Assembly: GCA_003117195.1 (NCBI GenBank)
Contig: BDSI01000053.1
Coordinates: 62,001 to 126,000, forward strand
Reading direction: 5' to 3'
DNA: 64,000 nucleotides
Origin: Eudorina sp. 2006-703-Eu-15
Taxonomy: Eukaryota > Chlorophyta > Chlorophyceae > Chlamydomonadales > Volvocaceae
The translations under genes were made by a program, and so were the position numbers. The first letter of the stretch is position 1. Each line of letters begins with the position of its first letter. The notes below the pieces were generated by a model. That model was not told the DNA's origin and did no database searches. It saw nothing but the letters and a program-made list of their open reading frames with translations. Shown here piece after piece: positions 9,498 through 19,723 of the stretch.

Positions 9498-9756
9498 CAG
9501 GGAGTTCGGCAGCGAGGAGGCCCCTGGCAGGAGCTGCTGCCAGTCCAGAGGCACGGCGGCCAGCACCGCCTGCAGTTGGGGGTCGTGCTGTGCCAGGGTT
9601 GGGGCAGCTCGCAGGGCTCAGGGCTCGTCCCTCTCAGAAAAAAAAAAAAAAGGGCTGCCACGGTGCCCGGGGCATTGACGGGTCCGCCAGGCATAGCGGG
9701 GGGCTGGAACGGCTGACCGGTCGCGGGGTCCCGAAGGGCTGCGTTGTAGTACAGCC
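9498..9756 (-). pseudogene. Diverged LINE ORF fragment
   Basis: It is antisense to the linker region (AVLAAVP, PVTGQPF segments) with more substitutions than the young copies, so it likely belongs to the same older subfamily as 8886-9445. It is interrupted by the micro-insertion at 9619-9650 and joined to a sense young ORF at about 9757. Confidence 0.65.
9619..9650 (+). mobile_element. Micro-insertion: 12 nt of LINE 3' end plus A-run
   Basis: CGTCCCTCTCAG followed by A13 or more splits a host ORF that elsewhere reads CGCAGGGCTGCCACGG. AGGGCT lies at 9613-9618 and again at 9651-9656. A further CAGGGCT sits between the left repeat and the LINE bases, probably filler made during second-strand joining. 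Confidence 0.8.
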
Positions 9757-10270
9757 GCGACGCTTCTGGTCCCTGGCGGAGCGTTTAGTGTACCAGGCTG
9801 CCCCACCGGCTGAGCGGCCGGCCTTGTGGCCAACCGAGAACCAGCTCCTGGGCCCCTGGAGCGAGGTGCAGTGCCACCCCCTCAGTCATGGCCACGGCAC
9901 CCTGCCACTGGTACACTACACAGTGTGCGAAACCCGCCGCCGTCTCACAGCTGCACGCCTGGCTTTGGGAGACCATGGCCCAGGACCCCTGACGCCCGCT
10001 GCGTGGCCTACACTCCCGGGTAATCGCAGTGCACTCACGGTCCTGGAGGAGGAATGGAGGCGGCAGCATGCAGCCAATCGGGCCCCCAGCCGTAGCAGCT
10101 GGTTCAGGATGCACCCAGTCCAGCCTGCAGCCTGGATGCGGCCACGTTGCAACCCACTCTCCTCGTTCACAGCCAGTGTCACTCAGCTGCCGGCAACTCA
10201 GCGGCGTCCTCACAGCGGGGGGGACCCAGGGGCAGGCCCCTCGACAGCCGGGCCATCTACCTTCATCAAC
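9757..10270 (+). pseudogene. LINE ORF linker-to-hinge fragment, out of order
   Basis: It is open in frame from RRFWSLAERLVYQ to the TFIN segment before the Pro-rich hinge. At 10,270/10,271 it joins directly to reverse transcriptase sequence (DNILYHL), which in the element lies upstream. The natural order is therefore permuted; two different copies have been joined, keeping the reading frame by chance. Confidence 0.8.
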
Positions 10271-11543
10271 CGGGACAACATCCTGTACCACCTGGCCCTG
10301 GCTGAGCATGTGCACCAGTCCCAGCAATCCGCGGCCCTCCTCTTCCTGGACATTGAGAAAGCCTACGACCGGGTCCACCGTCCGTGGCTGTACCGAGTGG
10401 TGGAGTCCAAGGGATTTGGGCCCAACATGCAGCGGTGGATCCGTCTCCTGACGTCGGATGGGTCTTCCCGTGTTGTGGTCAACGGCCAGCTGTCCGCCCC
10501 GTTCCCGGTCCGGAACGGCCTCGAGCAGGGCAGCACCCTGTCGCCCGTCCTCTGGGTCCTGCAGCTTGAGCCACTCACGGCGTACCTGCACCATCTGTGC
10601 GCCTCAGGCCAGCTACGCACGCCCACCCTCCCCAGTGGACAGCCTGCGCCGCCCGTGTCGCACCATGCTGACGATACTGTCCTCACGGTCCGGGACGTTG
10701 ACGAGGACGGCCCCGTCGCCAAAGCAGCGGTCCAGCTCTTCTGCCGGGCCAGTAACGCCAAGGAGAATGCCAGCAAAAGCAAGGGGCTGGTGCTCGGCAC
10801 CCACCGTGTGGTCTGGGGTGTGAATGAGGCAACGGGCGCCAAATTCCCTCTCCCTGGGGAGGAGCCGCCCCGCCACCTTGGGGTACCGCTCACCACTGAC
10901 ACCACCAAAAAAAAAAAAAACCACCCTGGCGGCCAACCTCTGCTACGCCAGCCGTATCCAACGGCTGAACAACATCGGGCAGGTGTGGCGGCGGCATGGC
11001 CTCAGCTTCGTCGGCAGGGTCCACGTGGCCAAGCAGGTATTGGGCAATGCCCTTGCCTTCCACTTCTCCTTTGTCCAGCCCTCTCCACCCCAGCTGGCAG
11101 CGCTGCGGAAGTGCATCGACGGCTTCACAGCCTGGTCGTTGCTGCCTGACGATGCTACCCTGGTGTGCAATGGTCGTGCACTGCTGAAGCCGGATCCAGT
11201 GGTGGCATGCCAAGACCACGAGTGTGGCGGGGTTGGCCACATTGACCTTGACTCCTTCCTTGCAGCGCTGCATGGCAAGACCCTGGCGCAGTTAGCCCAA
11301 CCAGGCCGGCAGCCCTGGAAGCTGATCATGCGCTCCCTCTTCGCTAACTGGGCCCCCCGTGGGGCCACCGGCTGGGGTTGGGTGTATGGGACGGTGGACC
11401 CACCGGCAAACCTGCCCCCGTACCTGGCCAGCCTGGTGACATCCTTCCGGGCCTCACAGCCCTGCCGGCTGCCTTACCCTGAGGGCACTGACGCGCGGGC
11501 GCTGCTGCATGAGCCGCTGTACTACAATGCAGCCCTTCGGGAC
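10271..11543 (+). pseudogene. LINE reverse transcriptase fragment (plus strand)
   Basis: It begins at DNILYHLALAEHV and carries LDIEKAYDRV (motif A), EQGSTLSPVL (motif B), HHADD (motif C) and HLGVPL, then the post-RT linker to YYNAALRD. The fingers and endonuclease are missing. A bare A15 at 10,906-10,920 plus a 5 bp duplication adds 20 bases and breaks the frame after LTTDTT. The rest is nearly identical to the large minus-strand copy, which suggests both are young. Unlike that copy it has no frameshift at NWAPRG. At 11,544-11,558 it jumps to 3' UTR sequence (GTTGGCGAGGGAGGG) before an antisense insertion. Confidence 0.85.
10906..10920 (+). mobile_element. Bare A15 insertion with 5 bp target duplication
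   Basis: The uninterrupted host ORF reads GACACCACCCTGGCGG (complement at about 6,528-6,543). Here CCACC is followed by 15 A and then CCACC again (10,901-10,905 and 10,921-10,925). There are no LINE bases other than A. This is what target-primed reverse transcription would leave if it stopped inside the poly(A) tail. Confidence 0.75.
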
Positions 11544-11558
11544 GTTGGCGAGGGAGGG

Positions 11559-11913
11559 TTTTTTTTTTTTTTTCTGAGAGGGACGTTACAAGGACAAAGG
11601 GACGGAAGCAGACCAAGCAGCAAGCCGGGAAGAAGGCCAGACGGCAAGCAAAGACCACCACACCGCAACCGAGCCCCAGAGGCACCAACCAGAAGGAAAG
11701 GGAACCAAGCAACGCCAACCTCACAGACAGGACGGGGACAGGGACAGGGCGGCAGAGGGAGAGAAAAGCTCCCAAAGCGGCAAAACGGCACAACAAGGCC
11801 GCACCTCCTACTCCAGGCCAACAGGCGAGACGGAAGGCCAAAGACGACCCACCCACCAACAAACAACAAAAGACAAAAAAAAGAAAAGAAAAACAGCTAC
11901 AAAACCAGAACAC
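11559..11913 (-). mobile_element. 5'-truncated LINE, 3' UTR only
   Basis: T15 and about 340 bp of reverse-complemented 3' UTR end at AAAACCAGAACAC. It is flanked by sense 3' UTR pieces (11,544-11,558 and from 11,914) that are about 230 bp apart in an intact UTR, so a target deletion accompanied it. Confidence 0.85.
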
Positions 11914-12282
11914 GGGTTCAGCCGTGACGTGCTTGGCGCCTTGGTGTGCTCGTGCCCTGGCCTCCTGTGCCTTGGGCGGCATCTCGGTGCTTTTGGGTTC
12001 GTGCGAGCCTGGGGGGTCTGTTTTTTGGGGGTGGGGGGTTTGGGTTCCTTCTGTTGGGCGGTCTGGTGTGTCTCCTTCTGTTGGGAGTTCCGGTGTTCTC
12101 TGGGGCTGCTGCAGGTTTGTTGCTTCCGTTGTTTGCTTTGTGTCTTCTGTGGCTGCTGCAGTTGGGTGTTGCCCTGCTTCTTTGGGTAGTGTTTGCCTCG
12201 TTGCTGTGTTCTGGTTTTGTAGCTGTTTTTTCTTTTCTTTTTTTTGTTTTTTGTTGTTTGTTGGTGGGTGGGTCGCCTTTGG
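11914..12282 (+). mobile_element. Internal piece of LINE 3' UTR
   Basis: Sense 3' UTR runs from GGGTTCAGCCGTGACG to GGGTGGGTCGCCTTTGG without a tail. It joins directly to a CAG-rich ORF segment at about 12,283. It is probably the continuation of the plus-strand copy beginning at 10,271. Confidence 0.75.
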
Positions 12283-12847
12283 CAGCAGCAGCCACAGCAG
12301 CAGCAGCCGCGGCGATGGCGGCCAGAACCTTGCGTGGACAGCTTGACCCACATCTTTGTGGCCTGCCCGGCGTACCAGGGTGCTCGTGAGTGGCTGGTGG
12401 CTCTCTGGGGGGCCATCACCGGGGGGCCTGGCCCCCCAATGATGAGCGTTGAACTGCTGCTGGGAGACTGGGCCGCCGCCTGGGGCCAGTACCCAACCAT
12501 CCCGGGCCTGCAAACCCTCTGGACCGCCCTTCGGGCCACCTGGCTGTGGGCCGTCTGGTGCCACCACCAAGCCGCTGACACCGCGCCCTGCCCCTCCGAC
12601 GCGGTCGTCACCCAGGTGGTCAGCGAGCTCCAACGGCTCATGTGGGCGCATTTCCGGATGGCAGCGTTGCCCGACGACACCATGGCTGGGTTGCCACTCT
12701 CTCACATCACCGCCCAGCTGAAGACAGCTCCGCTGGACGCCTTCGAAGCCTCATGGGCGCATGAAGGTGTCCTGTGCTCTGTCGAGCGTGCCGAAGGGCA
12801 GGCACCCAGGCTGCGGGTCCATCTGTCCCTGGCCCACCCTGTGCCAG
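12283..12847 (+). pseudogene. LINE ORF C-terminal fragment
   Basis: It encodes the Gln-rich tract, RRWRPEPC, THIFVACPAY (second half of the zinc finger) and the following helical region to SLAHPVPA. It breaks off at 12,847, where sequence from the upstream linker (GALLAALPSGRLVTPE, 12,848-13,033) follows in the same orientation but a different frame. Confidence 0.8.
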
Positions 12848-13033
12848 CCGTCCGGAGCTCTACTGGCTGCCCTGCCCAGCGGCCGCCTCGTCACCCCTGA
12901 ACCAGCAGCGGCCGGGCCGGCGGCCCCTGAAGCATGGCTGGCGGCCTGTGTCCTGCCAGGCAACAAGCCGCGCCGCTTCTGGTCCCTGGCGGAGCGTTTA
13001 GTGTACCAGGCTGCCCCACCGGCTGAGCGGCCC
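12848..13033 (+). pseudogene. LINE ORF linker scrap
   Basis: About 185 bp of sense linker-region ORF (SGALLAALPSG to AAPPAER) is followed by about 18 bp of GC filler and then an antisense LINE at 13,052. It is a fragment of a rearranged copy with no independent boundaries. Confidence 0.7.
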
Positions 13034-13051
13034 CGGCTGCCGCCCCCGGGC

Positions 13052-14322
13052 GGGTGGCTGCAGGCGGCGCGGTCCGGCCGGCCTTTGGTTGCGAGGTACA
13101 GGCCGCACGGGAGCCGTGCATGCTGCAGACGCCACACCAGGGCCTTGGCCCGGTTGCTGGCCGGGCTGTCCCACAGCCGCTGCCAGGTCTTGTGCTTCTG
13201 GGCCGCCGTGGGTGCACCCAAGCCCGGCGGGTCTGGCGGTTCAGGCGGGTCAGGTGGGTCCGGCAGGTCAGGTGGGTCCGGCGGGGCGGGTGGGTCCACG
13301 GGGGCCAGCTGATCTGGCAGGTCCGGCGGGCTCCCTTGCAGCGGCCCTGCGGGGGGGTGGTTGATGAAGGTAGATGGCCCAGCTGTCGAGGGGCCTGCCC
13401 CTGGGTCCCCCCCGCTGTGAGGACGCCGCTGAGTTGCCGGCAGCTGAGTGACACTGGCTGTGAACAAGGAGAGTGGGTTGCAACGTGGCCGCATCCAGGC
13501 TGCAGGCTGGACTGGGTGCATCCTGAACCAGCTGCTACGGCTGGGGGCCCGATTGGCTGCATGCTGCCGTCTCCATTCCTCCTCCAGGACCGTGAGTGCG
13601 CTGCGATTACCCGGGAGTGTAGGCCACGCAGCGGGCGTCAGGGGTCCTGGGCCATGGTCTCCCAAAGCCAGGCGTGCAGCTGTGAGACGGAGGCGGGTTT
13701 CGCACACTGTGTAGTGTACCAGTGGCAGGGTGCCGTGGCCATGACTGAGGGGGTGGCACTGCACCTCGCTCCAGGGGCCCAGGAGCTGGTTCTCGGTTGG
13801 CCACAAGGCCGGCCGCTCAGCCGGTGGGGCAGCCTGGTACACTAAACGCTCCGCCAGGGACCAGAAGCGGCGCGGCTTTTTGCCTGGCAGGACACAGGCC
13901 GCCAGCCATGCTTCAGGGGCCGCCGGCCCGGCCGCTGCTGGTTCAGGGGTGACGAGGCGGCCGCTGGGCAGGGCAGCCAGTAGAGCTCCGGACGGGCTGC
14001 GGACCCAGTTGCTGTCCAGTAGCACTTGCCAATTTGCGGCTTCAGGAAGTTCTGCGGTGAGGAGGCCACCTGGCAGGAGCTGGTGCCAGTCTGGAGGCAC
14101 GGCGGCTAGCACAGCCTGCAGTTGGGGGTCACGCTGGGCCAGGGCTGGGGCTGCACGCAGGGCTGCCACGGTGCACGGTGCGTCGATGGGTCCGTCCTCA
14201 GGCATACCGGGGGGCTGGAATGGCTGTCCTGTCACTGGGTCCCGAAGGGCTGCATTGTAGTACAGCGGCTCATGCAGCAGCGCCCGCGCGTCAGTGCCCT
14301 CAGGGTAAGGCAGCCGGCAGGG
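13052..14322 (-). pseudogene. LINE ORF fragment, left arm of a large inverted repeat
   Basis: Minus-strand ORF runs from the YPEGTDARALLHEPL segment to the first Cys of the zinc finger. It is open through most of its length. It faces the sense copy starting at 14,323 head to head. Confidence 0.85.
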
Positions 14323-15615
14323 TGACATCCTTCCGGGCCTCACAGCCCTGCCGGCTGCCTTACCCTGAGGGCACTGACGCGCGGGCGCTGCTGCATGAGC
14401 CGCTGTACTACAATGCAGCCCTTCGGGACCCAGTGACAGGACAGCCATTCCAGCCCCCCGGTATGCCTGAGGGCGGACCCGTCGACGCACCGTGCACCGT
14501 GGCAGCCCTGCGTGCAGCCCCAGCCCTGGCCCAGCGTGACCCCCAACTGCAGGCTGTGCTGGCCGCCGTGCCTCCAGACTGGCACCAGCTCCTGCCAGGT
14601 GGCCTCCTCACCGCAGAACTTCCTGAAGCAGCAAATTGGCAAGTGTCACTGGACAGCAACTGGGTCCGCAGCCCGTCTGGAGCTCTACTGGCTGCCCTGC
14701 CCAGCGGCCGCCTCGTCACCCCTGAACCAACAGCGGCCGGGCCAGCGGCCCCTGACGCATGGCTGGCGGCCTGTGTCCTGCCAGGCAAAAAGCCGCGCCG
14801 CTTCTGGTCCCTGGCGGAGCGGTTGGCGTACCAGGCTGCCCCGCCGGCTGAGCGGCCGGCCTTGTGGCCAACCGAGAACCAGCTCCTGGGCCCCTGGAGC
14901 GAGGTGCAGTGCCACCCCCTCAATCATGGCCATGGCACCCTGCCACTGGTACACTACACAGTCTGCGAAACCCGCCGCCGTCTCACAGCTGCACGCCTGG
15001 CTTTGGGAGACCACGGCCCAGGACCCCTGACGCCCGCTGCGTGGCCTACACTCCCGGGTAATCGCAGCGCACTCACGGTCCTGGAGGAGGAATGGAGACG
15101 GCAGCATGCAGCCAATCGGGCCCCCAGCCATAGCAGCTGGTTCAGGATGCACCCAGTCCAGCCTGCAGCCTGGATGCGGCCACGTTGCAACCCACTCTCC
15201 CCGTTCACAGCCAGTGTCACTCAGCTGCCGGCAACTCAGCGGCGTCCTCACAGCCGGGGGACCCAGGGGCAGGCCCCTCGACAGCTGGGCCCTCTGCCTT
15301 CATCAACCACCACCCCGCAGGGCCGCTGCAAGGGAGCCCGCCGGACCTACCAGATCAGCTGGCCCCCGTGGACCCACCCGCCCCGCCGGACCCACCTGAC
15401 CTGCCAGACCCACCTGACCCGCCTGAACCGCCAGACCCGCCGGGCTTGGGTGCACCCACGGCGGCCCAGAAGCACAAGACCTGGCAGCGGCTGTGGGACA
15501 GCCCGGCCAGCAACCGGGCCAAGGCCCTGGTGTGGCGTCTGCAGCATGCACGGCTCCCGTGCGGCCTGTACCTCGCAACCAAAGGCCGGCCGGACCGCGC
15601 CGCCTGCAGCCACCC
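13052..15615. repeat. Inverted repeat, two arms of about 1.27 kb, 23 bp spacer
   Basis: 13,052-14,322 and 14,346-15,615 are reverse complements with few mismatches. Both are LINE ORF from the PCRLPYPEG segment to the start of the zinc finger. The spacer is 14,323-14,345. Transcription across it would give a long hairpin RNA. The overlap of the arms makes simple twin-primed 5' inversion of one copy unlikely; it looks like two copies joined head to head. Confidence 0.85.
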
Positions 15616-16257
15616 ACCCTGCCAACAGCCACAGCAGCAGCCACAGCAGCAGCAGCCGCGGCGATGGCGGCCAGAACTGTGCATGGACAGCTTGACCCAC
15701 ATCTTTGTGGCCTGCCCGGCGTACAAGGGTGCTCGTGAGTGGCTGGTGGCTCTCTGGAGGGCCATCACCGGGGGGCCCGGCCCCCCAATGATGAGCGTTG
15801 AACTGCTGCTGGGAGACTGGGCCGCCGCCTGGGGCCAGTACCCAACCAGCCCGGGCCTGCAAACCCTCTGGACCGCCCTTCGGGCCACCTGGCTGTGGGC
15901 CGTCTGGTGCCACCACCAAGCTGCTGACACCGAGCCCTGCCCCTCCGAAGCGGTCGTCACCCAGGTGGTCCGCGAGCTCCAACGGCTCATGTGGGCGCAT
16001 TTCCGGATGGCAGCGTTGCCCGACGACACCATGGCTGGGTTGCCACTCTCACACATCACCGCCCAGCTGAAGACAGCTCCGCTGGACGCCTTCGAAGCCT
16101 CATGGGCGCATGAAGGTGTCCTGTGCTCTGTCGAGCGTGCCGAAGGGCAGGCGCCCAGGCTGCGGGTCCAGCTGTCCCTGGCCCACCCTGTGCCAGCCCC
16201 ACAGGCTGCCGCCGCAGTAATGTCAGCTCAGCCCAGCTCAGGGGGGTTTGTTGTGTG
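14323..16257 (+). pseudogene. LINE ORF, linker to C-terminal zinc finger
   Basis: It is open from 14,323 across the linker (PVTGQPF, LDSNWVRSPSG, FWSLAERL). It is frameshifted near 15,253-15,262, where a G-run preceding ACCCAGGGGCAGG is one base short. It then continues in another frame through the Pro-rich hinge, WQRLWDSPASNRAK, RAACSHPPC and THIFVACPAY. A deletion of about 38 bp removes the usual stop after AVMSD; the frame reads AVMSAQPSSGGFVV before a new stop. No start codon of its own. Non-functional. Confidence 0.85.
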
Positions 16258-17219
16258 AGCCGTTTCCGGTTTGTGTAGGGCAGAAGTGACAGGGGGTTTC
16301 AGTTCGGCTTTGTGGGGGGGCCTCGAGGGTGCTGGGGTCTAGGGGGGCCAGTGTTGTAGGGGTAAGGGCCTCCAGTGTTGGGTTGGCGAGGGAGGGGTGT
16401 TCCTGCTTGCTGCGCCCCGCAGGGTACCAGCCCTGGACGTTTCCCTTGCTCGTGGCGTGCTCGTGCTCTGCCGGGCCGGCGTCTGTTGGCGTGGCTGGTG
16501 GAGCGGCGCCCTGTTGTGCGGCCCTGCGGTGTGCTCGTGCTCGAGACCCTACCGAGCGGCACCCGGGTTCGGCCGTGACGTGCTTCGCGCCTTGGTGTGC
16601 TCGTGCCCTGGCCTCCTGTGCCTTGGGCGGCACCTCGGTGCTTTTGGGTTCGTGCGAGCCTTGGGGGTCTGTTTTTGGGGGGTGGGGGGTTTGGATTCCT
16701 TCTGTTGGGCGGTCTGGTGTGTCTCCTTCTGTTGAGAGTTCCGGTGTTCTCTGGGGCTGCTGCAGGTTGTTGCTTCCGTTGTTTGCTTTGTGTCTTCTGT
16801 GGCTGCTGCAGTTGGGTGTTGCCCTGCTTCTTTAGGTAGTGTTTGCCTCGTTGCTGTGTTCTGGTTTTGTAGCTGTTTTTTTTTCTTTTCTTTTTTTTTT
16901 TGTGTCTTTTGTTGTTTGTTGGTGGGTGGGTCGTCTTTGGCCTTCCGTCTCGCCTGGTGGCCTGGAGTAGGAGGTGCGGCCTTGTTGTGCCGTTTTGCCG
17001 CTTTGGGAGCTTTTCTCTCCCTCTGCCGCCCTGTCCCTGTCCCCGTCCTGTCTGTGAGGTTGGCGTTGCTTGGTTCCCTTTCCTTCTGGTTGGTGCCTCT
17101 GGGGCTCGGTTGCGGTGTGGTGGTCTTTGCTTGCCGTCTGGCCTTCTTCCCGGCTTGCTGCTTGGTCTGCTTCCGTCCCTTTGTCCTTGTAACGTCCCTC
17201 TCAGAAAAAAAAAAAAAAA
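14323..17219 (+). mobile_element. LINE copy with long ORF end and complete 3' UTR
   Basis: This is the longest sense copy that still has its 3' end: ORF from VTSFRASQPC to the C-terminus, full T/G-rich 3' UTR and A15 at 17,205-17,219. It is a useful reference for the family's 3' half. The 5' half (endonuclease, RT) is absent. Confidence 0.9.
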
Positions 17220-18121
17220 GGGCTGTGAGGCCAGGCACAGGCTGCCGCCACAGTAATGTCAGATTAGTTTCAGCTCGCAGCTACAGCTACAGCATCAGCT
17301 CAGCCCAGCTCAGGGGGGTTTGTTGTGTGAGCCGTTTCCGGTTTGTGTAGGGCAGTAGTGAAAGGGGGTTTCAGTTCGGCTTTGTGTGGGGGCCGCGAGG
17401 GTGCTGGGGTCTAGGGGGGCCAGTGTTGTAGGGGTGAGGGCCTCCAGGGTTGGCCGAGCGGCACCCGGGTTCGGCCGTGACGTGCTTGGCGCCTTGGTGT
17501 GCTCGTGCCCTGGCCTCCTGTGCCTTGGGCGGCACCTCGTTGCTTTTGGGTTCGTGCGAGCCTGGGGGGTCTGTTTTTGGGGGGTGGGGGGTTTGGGTTC
17601 CTTCTGTTGGGCGGTCTGGTGTGTCTCCTTCTGTTGAGAGTTCCGGTGTTCTCTGGGGCTGCTGCAGGTTGTTGCTTCCGTTGTTTGCTTTGTGTCTTCT
17701 GTGGCTGCTGCAGTTGGGTGTTGCCCTGCTTCTTTAGGTAGTGTTTGCCTCGTTGCTGTGTTCTGGTTTTGTAGCTGTTTTTTTTTCTTTTCTTTTTTTT
17801 TTGTGTCTTTTGTTGTTTGTTGGTGGGTGGGTCGTCTTTGGCCTTCCGTCTCGCCTGGTGGCCTGGAGTAGGAGGTGCGGCCTTGTTGTGCCGTTTTGCC
17901 GCTTTGGGAGCTTTTCTCTCCCTCTGCCGCCCTGTCCCTGTCCCCGTCCTGTCTGTGAGGTTGGCGTTGCTTGGTTCCCTTTCCTTCTGGTTGGTGCCTC
18001 TGGGGCTCGGTTGCGGTGTGGTGGTCTTTGCTTGCCGTCTGGCCTTCTTCCCGGCTTGCTGCTTGGTCTGCTTCCGTCCCTTTGTCCTTGTAACGTCCCT
18101 CTCAGAAAAAAAAAAAAAAAA
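17220..18121 (+). mobile_element. LINE 3' end, first copy of a tandem duplication
   Basis: It begins with GGCTGTGAGGCC, an antisense ORF scrap. The ORF end and stop (GTCAGATTAG) and 3' UTR follow, with an internal deletion (GGGTTGG joined to CCGAGCGGCACCC), then A16. The next segment repeats the whole unit, including the odd 5' scrap and the same deletion, so the two arose by duplication rather than by two insertions. Confidence 0.85.
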
Positions 18122-19026
18122 GGGCTGTGAGGCCAGGCACAGGCTGCCGCCACAGTAATGTCAGATTAGTTTCAGCTCGCAGCTACAGCTACAGCATCAG
18201 CTCAGCCCAGCTCAGGGGGGTTTGTTGTGTGAGCCGTTTCCGGTTTGTGTAGGGCAGTAGTGAAAGGGGGTTTCAGTTCGGCTTTGTGTGGGGGCCGGGG
18301 GCCGCGAGGGTGCTGGGGTCTAGGGGGGCCAGTGTTGTAGGGGTGAGGGCCTCCAGGGTTGGCCGAGCGGCACCCGGGTTCGGCCGTGACGTGCTTGGCG
18401 CCTTGGTGTGCTCGTGCCCTGGCCTCCTGTGCCTTGGGCGGCACCTCGTTGCTTTTGGGTTCGTGCGAGCCTGGGGGGTCTGTTTTTGGGGGGTGGGGGG
18501 TTTGGGTTCCTTCGGTTGGGCGGTCTGGTGTGCCTCCTTCTGTTGGGAGTTCCGGTGTTCCCTGGGGCTGCTGCAGGTTGTTGCTTCCGTTTGTTTGCTT
18601 TGTGTCTTCTGTGGCTGCTGCAGTTGGGTGTTGCCCTGCTTCTTTGGGTAGTGTTTGCCTCGTTGCTGTGTTCTGGTTTTGTAGCTGTTTTTCTTTTCTT
18701 TTTTTTGTCTTTTGTTGTTTGTTGGTGGGTGGGTCGTCTTTGGCCTTCCGTCTCGCCTGTTGGCCTGGAGTAGGAGGTGCGGCCTTGTTGTGCCGTTTTG
18801 CCGCTTTGGGAGCTTTTCTCTCCCTCTGCCGCCCTGTCCCTGTCCCCGTCCTGTTCTGTGAGGTTGGCGTTGCTTGGTTCCCTTTCCTTCTGGTTGGTGC
18901 CTCAGGGGCTCGGTTGCGGTGTGGTGGTCTTTGCTTGCCGTCTGGCCTTCTTCCCGGCTTGCTGCTTGGTCTGCTTCCGTCCCTTTGTCCTTGTAACGTC
19001 CCTCTCAGAAAAAAAAAAAAAAAAAA
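18122..19026 (+). mobile_element. LINE 3' end, second copy of a tandem duplication
   Basis: It has the same structure as 17,220-18,121, with the identical scrap, stop region and internal deletion. Differences are small (for example TTCGGTTGGG for TTCTGTTGGG, and a GGGGGCC repeat near 18,292). It ends in A18 (19,009-19,026). Confidence 0.85.
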
Positions 19027-19723
19027 CCACGGGGCGGGGGTCGGCGGCCTCCGGGGACGGCAGGGCAGGGTGGTGCTGGAGGAAGAAGCGGCCCAGGAGG
19101 GTGCGCGCCACGGGGTTGGCAGCGGCTGGGTGCGGGCAGGCCTCAAAGTAATCGACCAGGGCATCATGATACCCGGCCAGTAACGCGGGCCCGGGGGGCT
19201 GCCAGTCACCAAAGGTGGGGCCGGCCAGGAGGCTGGCTTGAAGGAGGGCTACCTCATGGGTGGTCAGCGGCCCACTCACTGACAGGGGGGTCGCCCCCTT
19301 GGGCTGCGCCGTGGCACCTGGTGGCGGGAGACCCTGGCGATCACAAGGCGGAGCTGATGTGGGCCGGGTGGTGGAGGGGCACACTGGGCTGTGGGGACCC
19401 TCGGGCGCCTGGGGACCAGTGGCAGCTGCCGGCGGGCCGCCCCCGTGTGCAGCCGGCTCTTGGGGGGTTGGCAGGGGGGCGGGGGCAGGGCTGGCAGTAG
19501 CTGTGGCTGGGAGGCGGGCGGGGCTGACAGAGCTGCTGGGGGTGGCAGCCAGCTGGGGGGCCGGGGGGCGCCCCGGGTGCTGGCTGGGTGTGACAGGAAA
19601 AAAAAAAAAGGACCCCAGGCGTCAGCCGCCGGCCCCGGGGGGCCGACGGCCCCTGGTGGTGGCGGGCGGGCCACAGTGGGGGCAGGCTGCCCGGCGGGGC
19701 TGCTGGGGGCCGCCGCCAGTGGG
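19027..19723 (-). pseudogene. Pro/Ala-rich coding fragment, possibly the 5' part of the LINE
   Basis: The minus strand is open from about 19,384 to 19,029, with a non-repetitive, folded-looking segment: HEVALLQASLLAGPTFGDW, LLAGYHDALVDYF, and ANPVARTLLGRFFLQHHPAL. Upstream (19,400-19,720) it is Pro/Ala-rich. Base composition and codon style match the LINE ORF, yet the sequence occurs nowhere else in the window. It lies between LINE tails. The best guess is LINE sequence upstream of the endonuclease (ORF1 or the N-terminal part of a single ORF). It could instead be a captured host gene fragment. It carries an A12 tract at 19,598-19,609. Confidence 0.4.
19598..19609 (+). mobile_element. Bare A12 tract, possible zero-length LINE insertion
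   Basis: Twelve A lie between GTGTGACAGG and GGACCCCAGG. AGG may be duplicated at the edges. No uninterrupted version is available in the window, so an origin by slippage remains possible. Confidence 0.4.

Noticed and set aside
14323..15615. Twin-primed 5' inversion of a single LINE to explain the inverted repeat
   Set aside because: The two arms contain the same LINE segment, whereas twin priming inverts a different, upstream segment.
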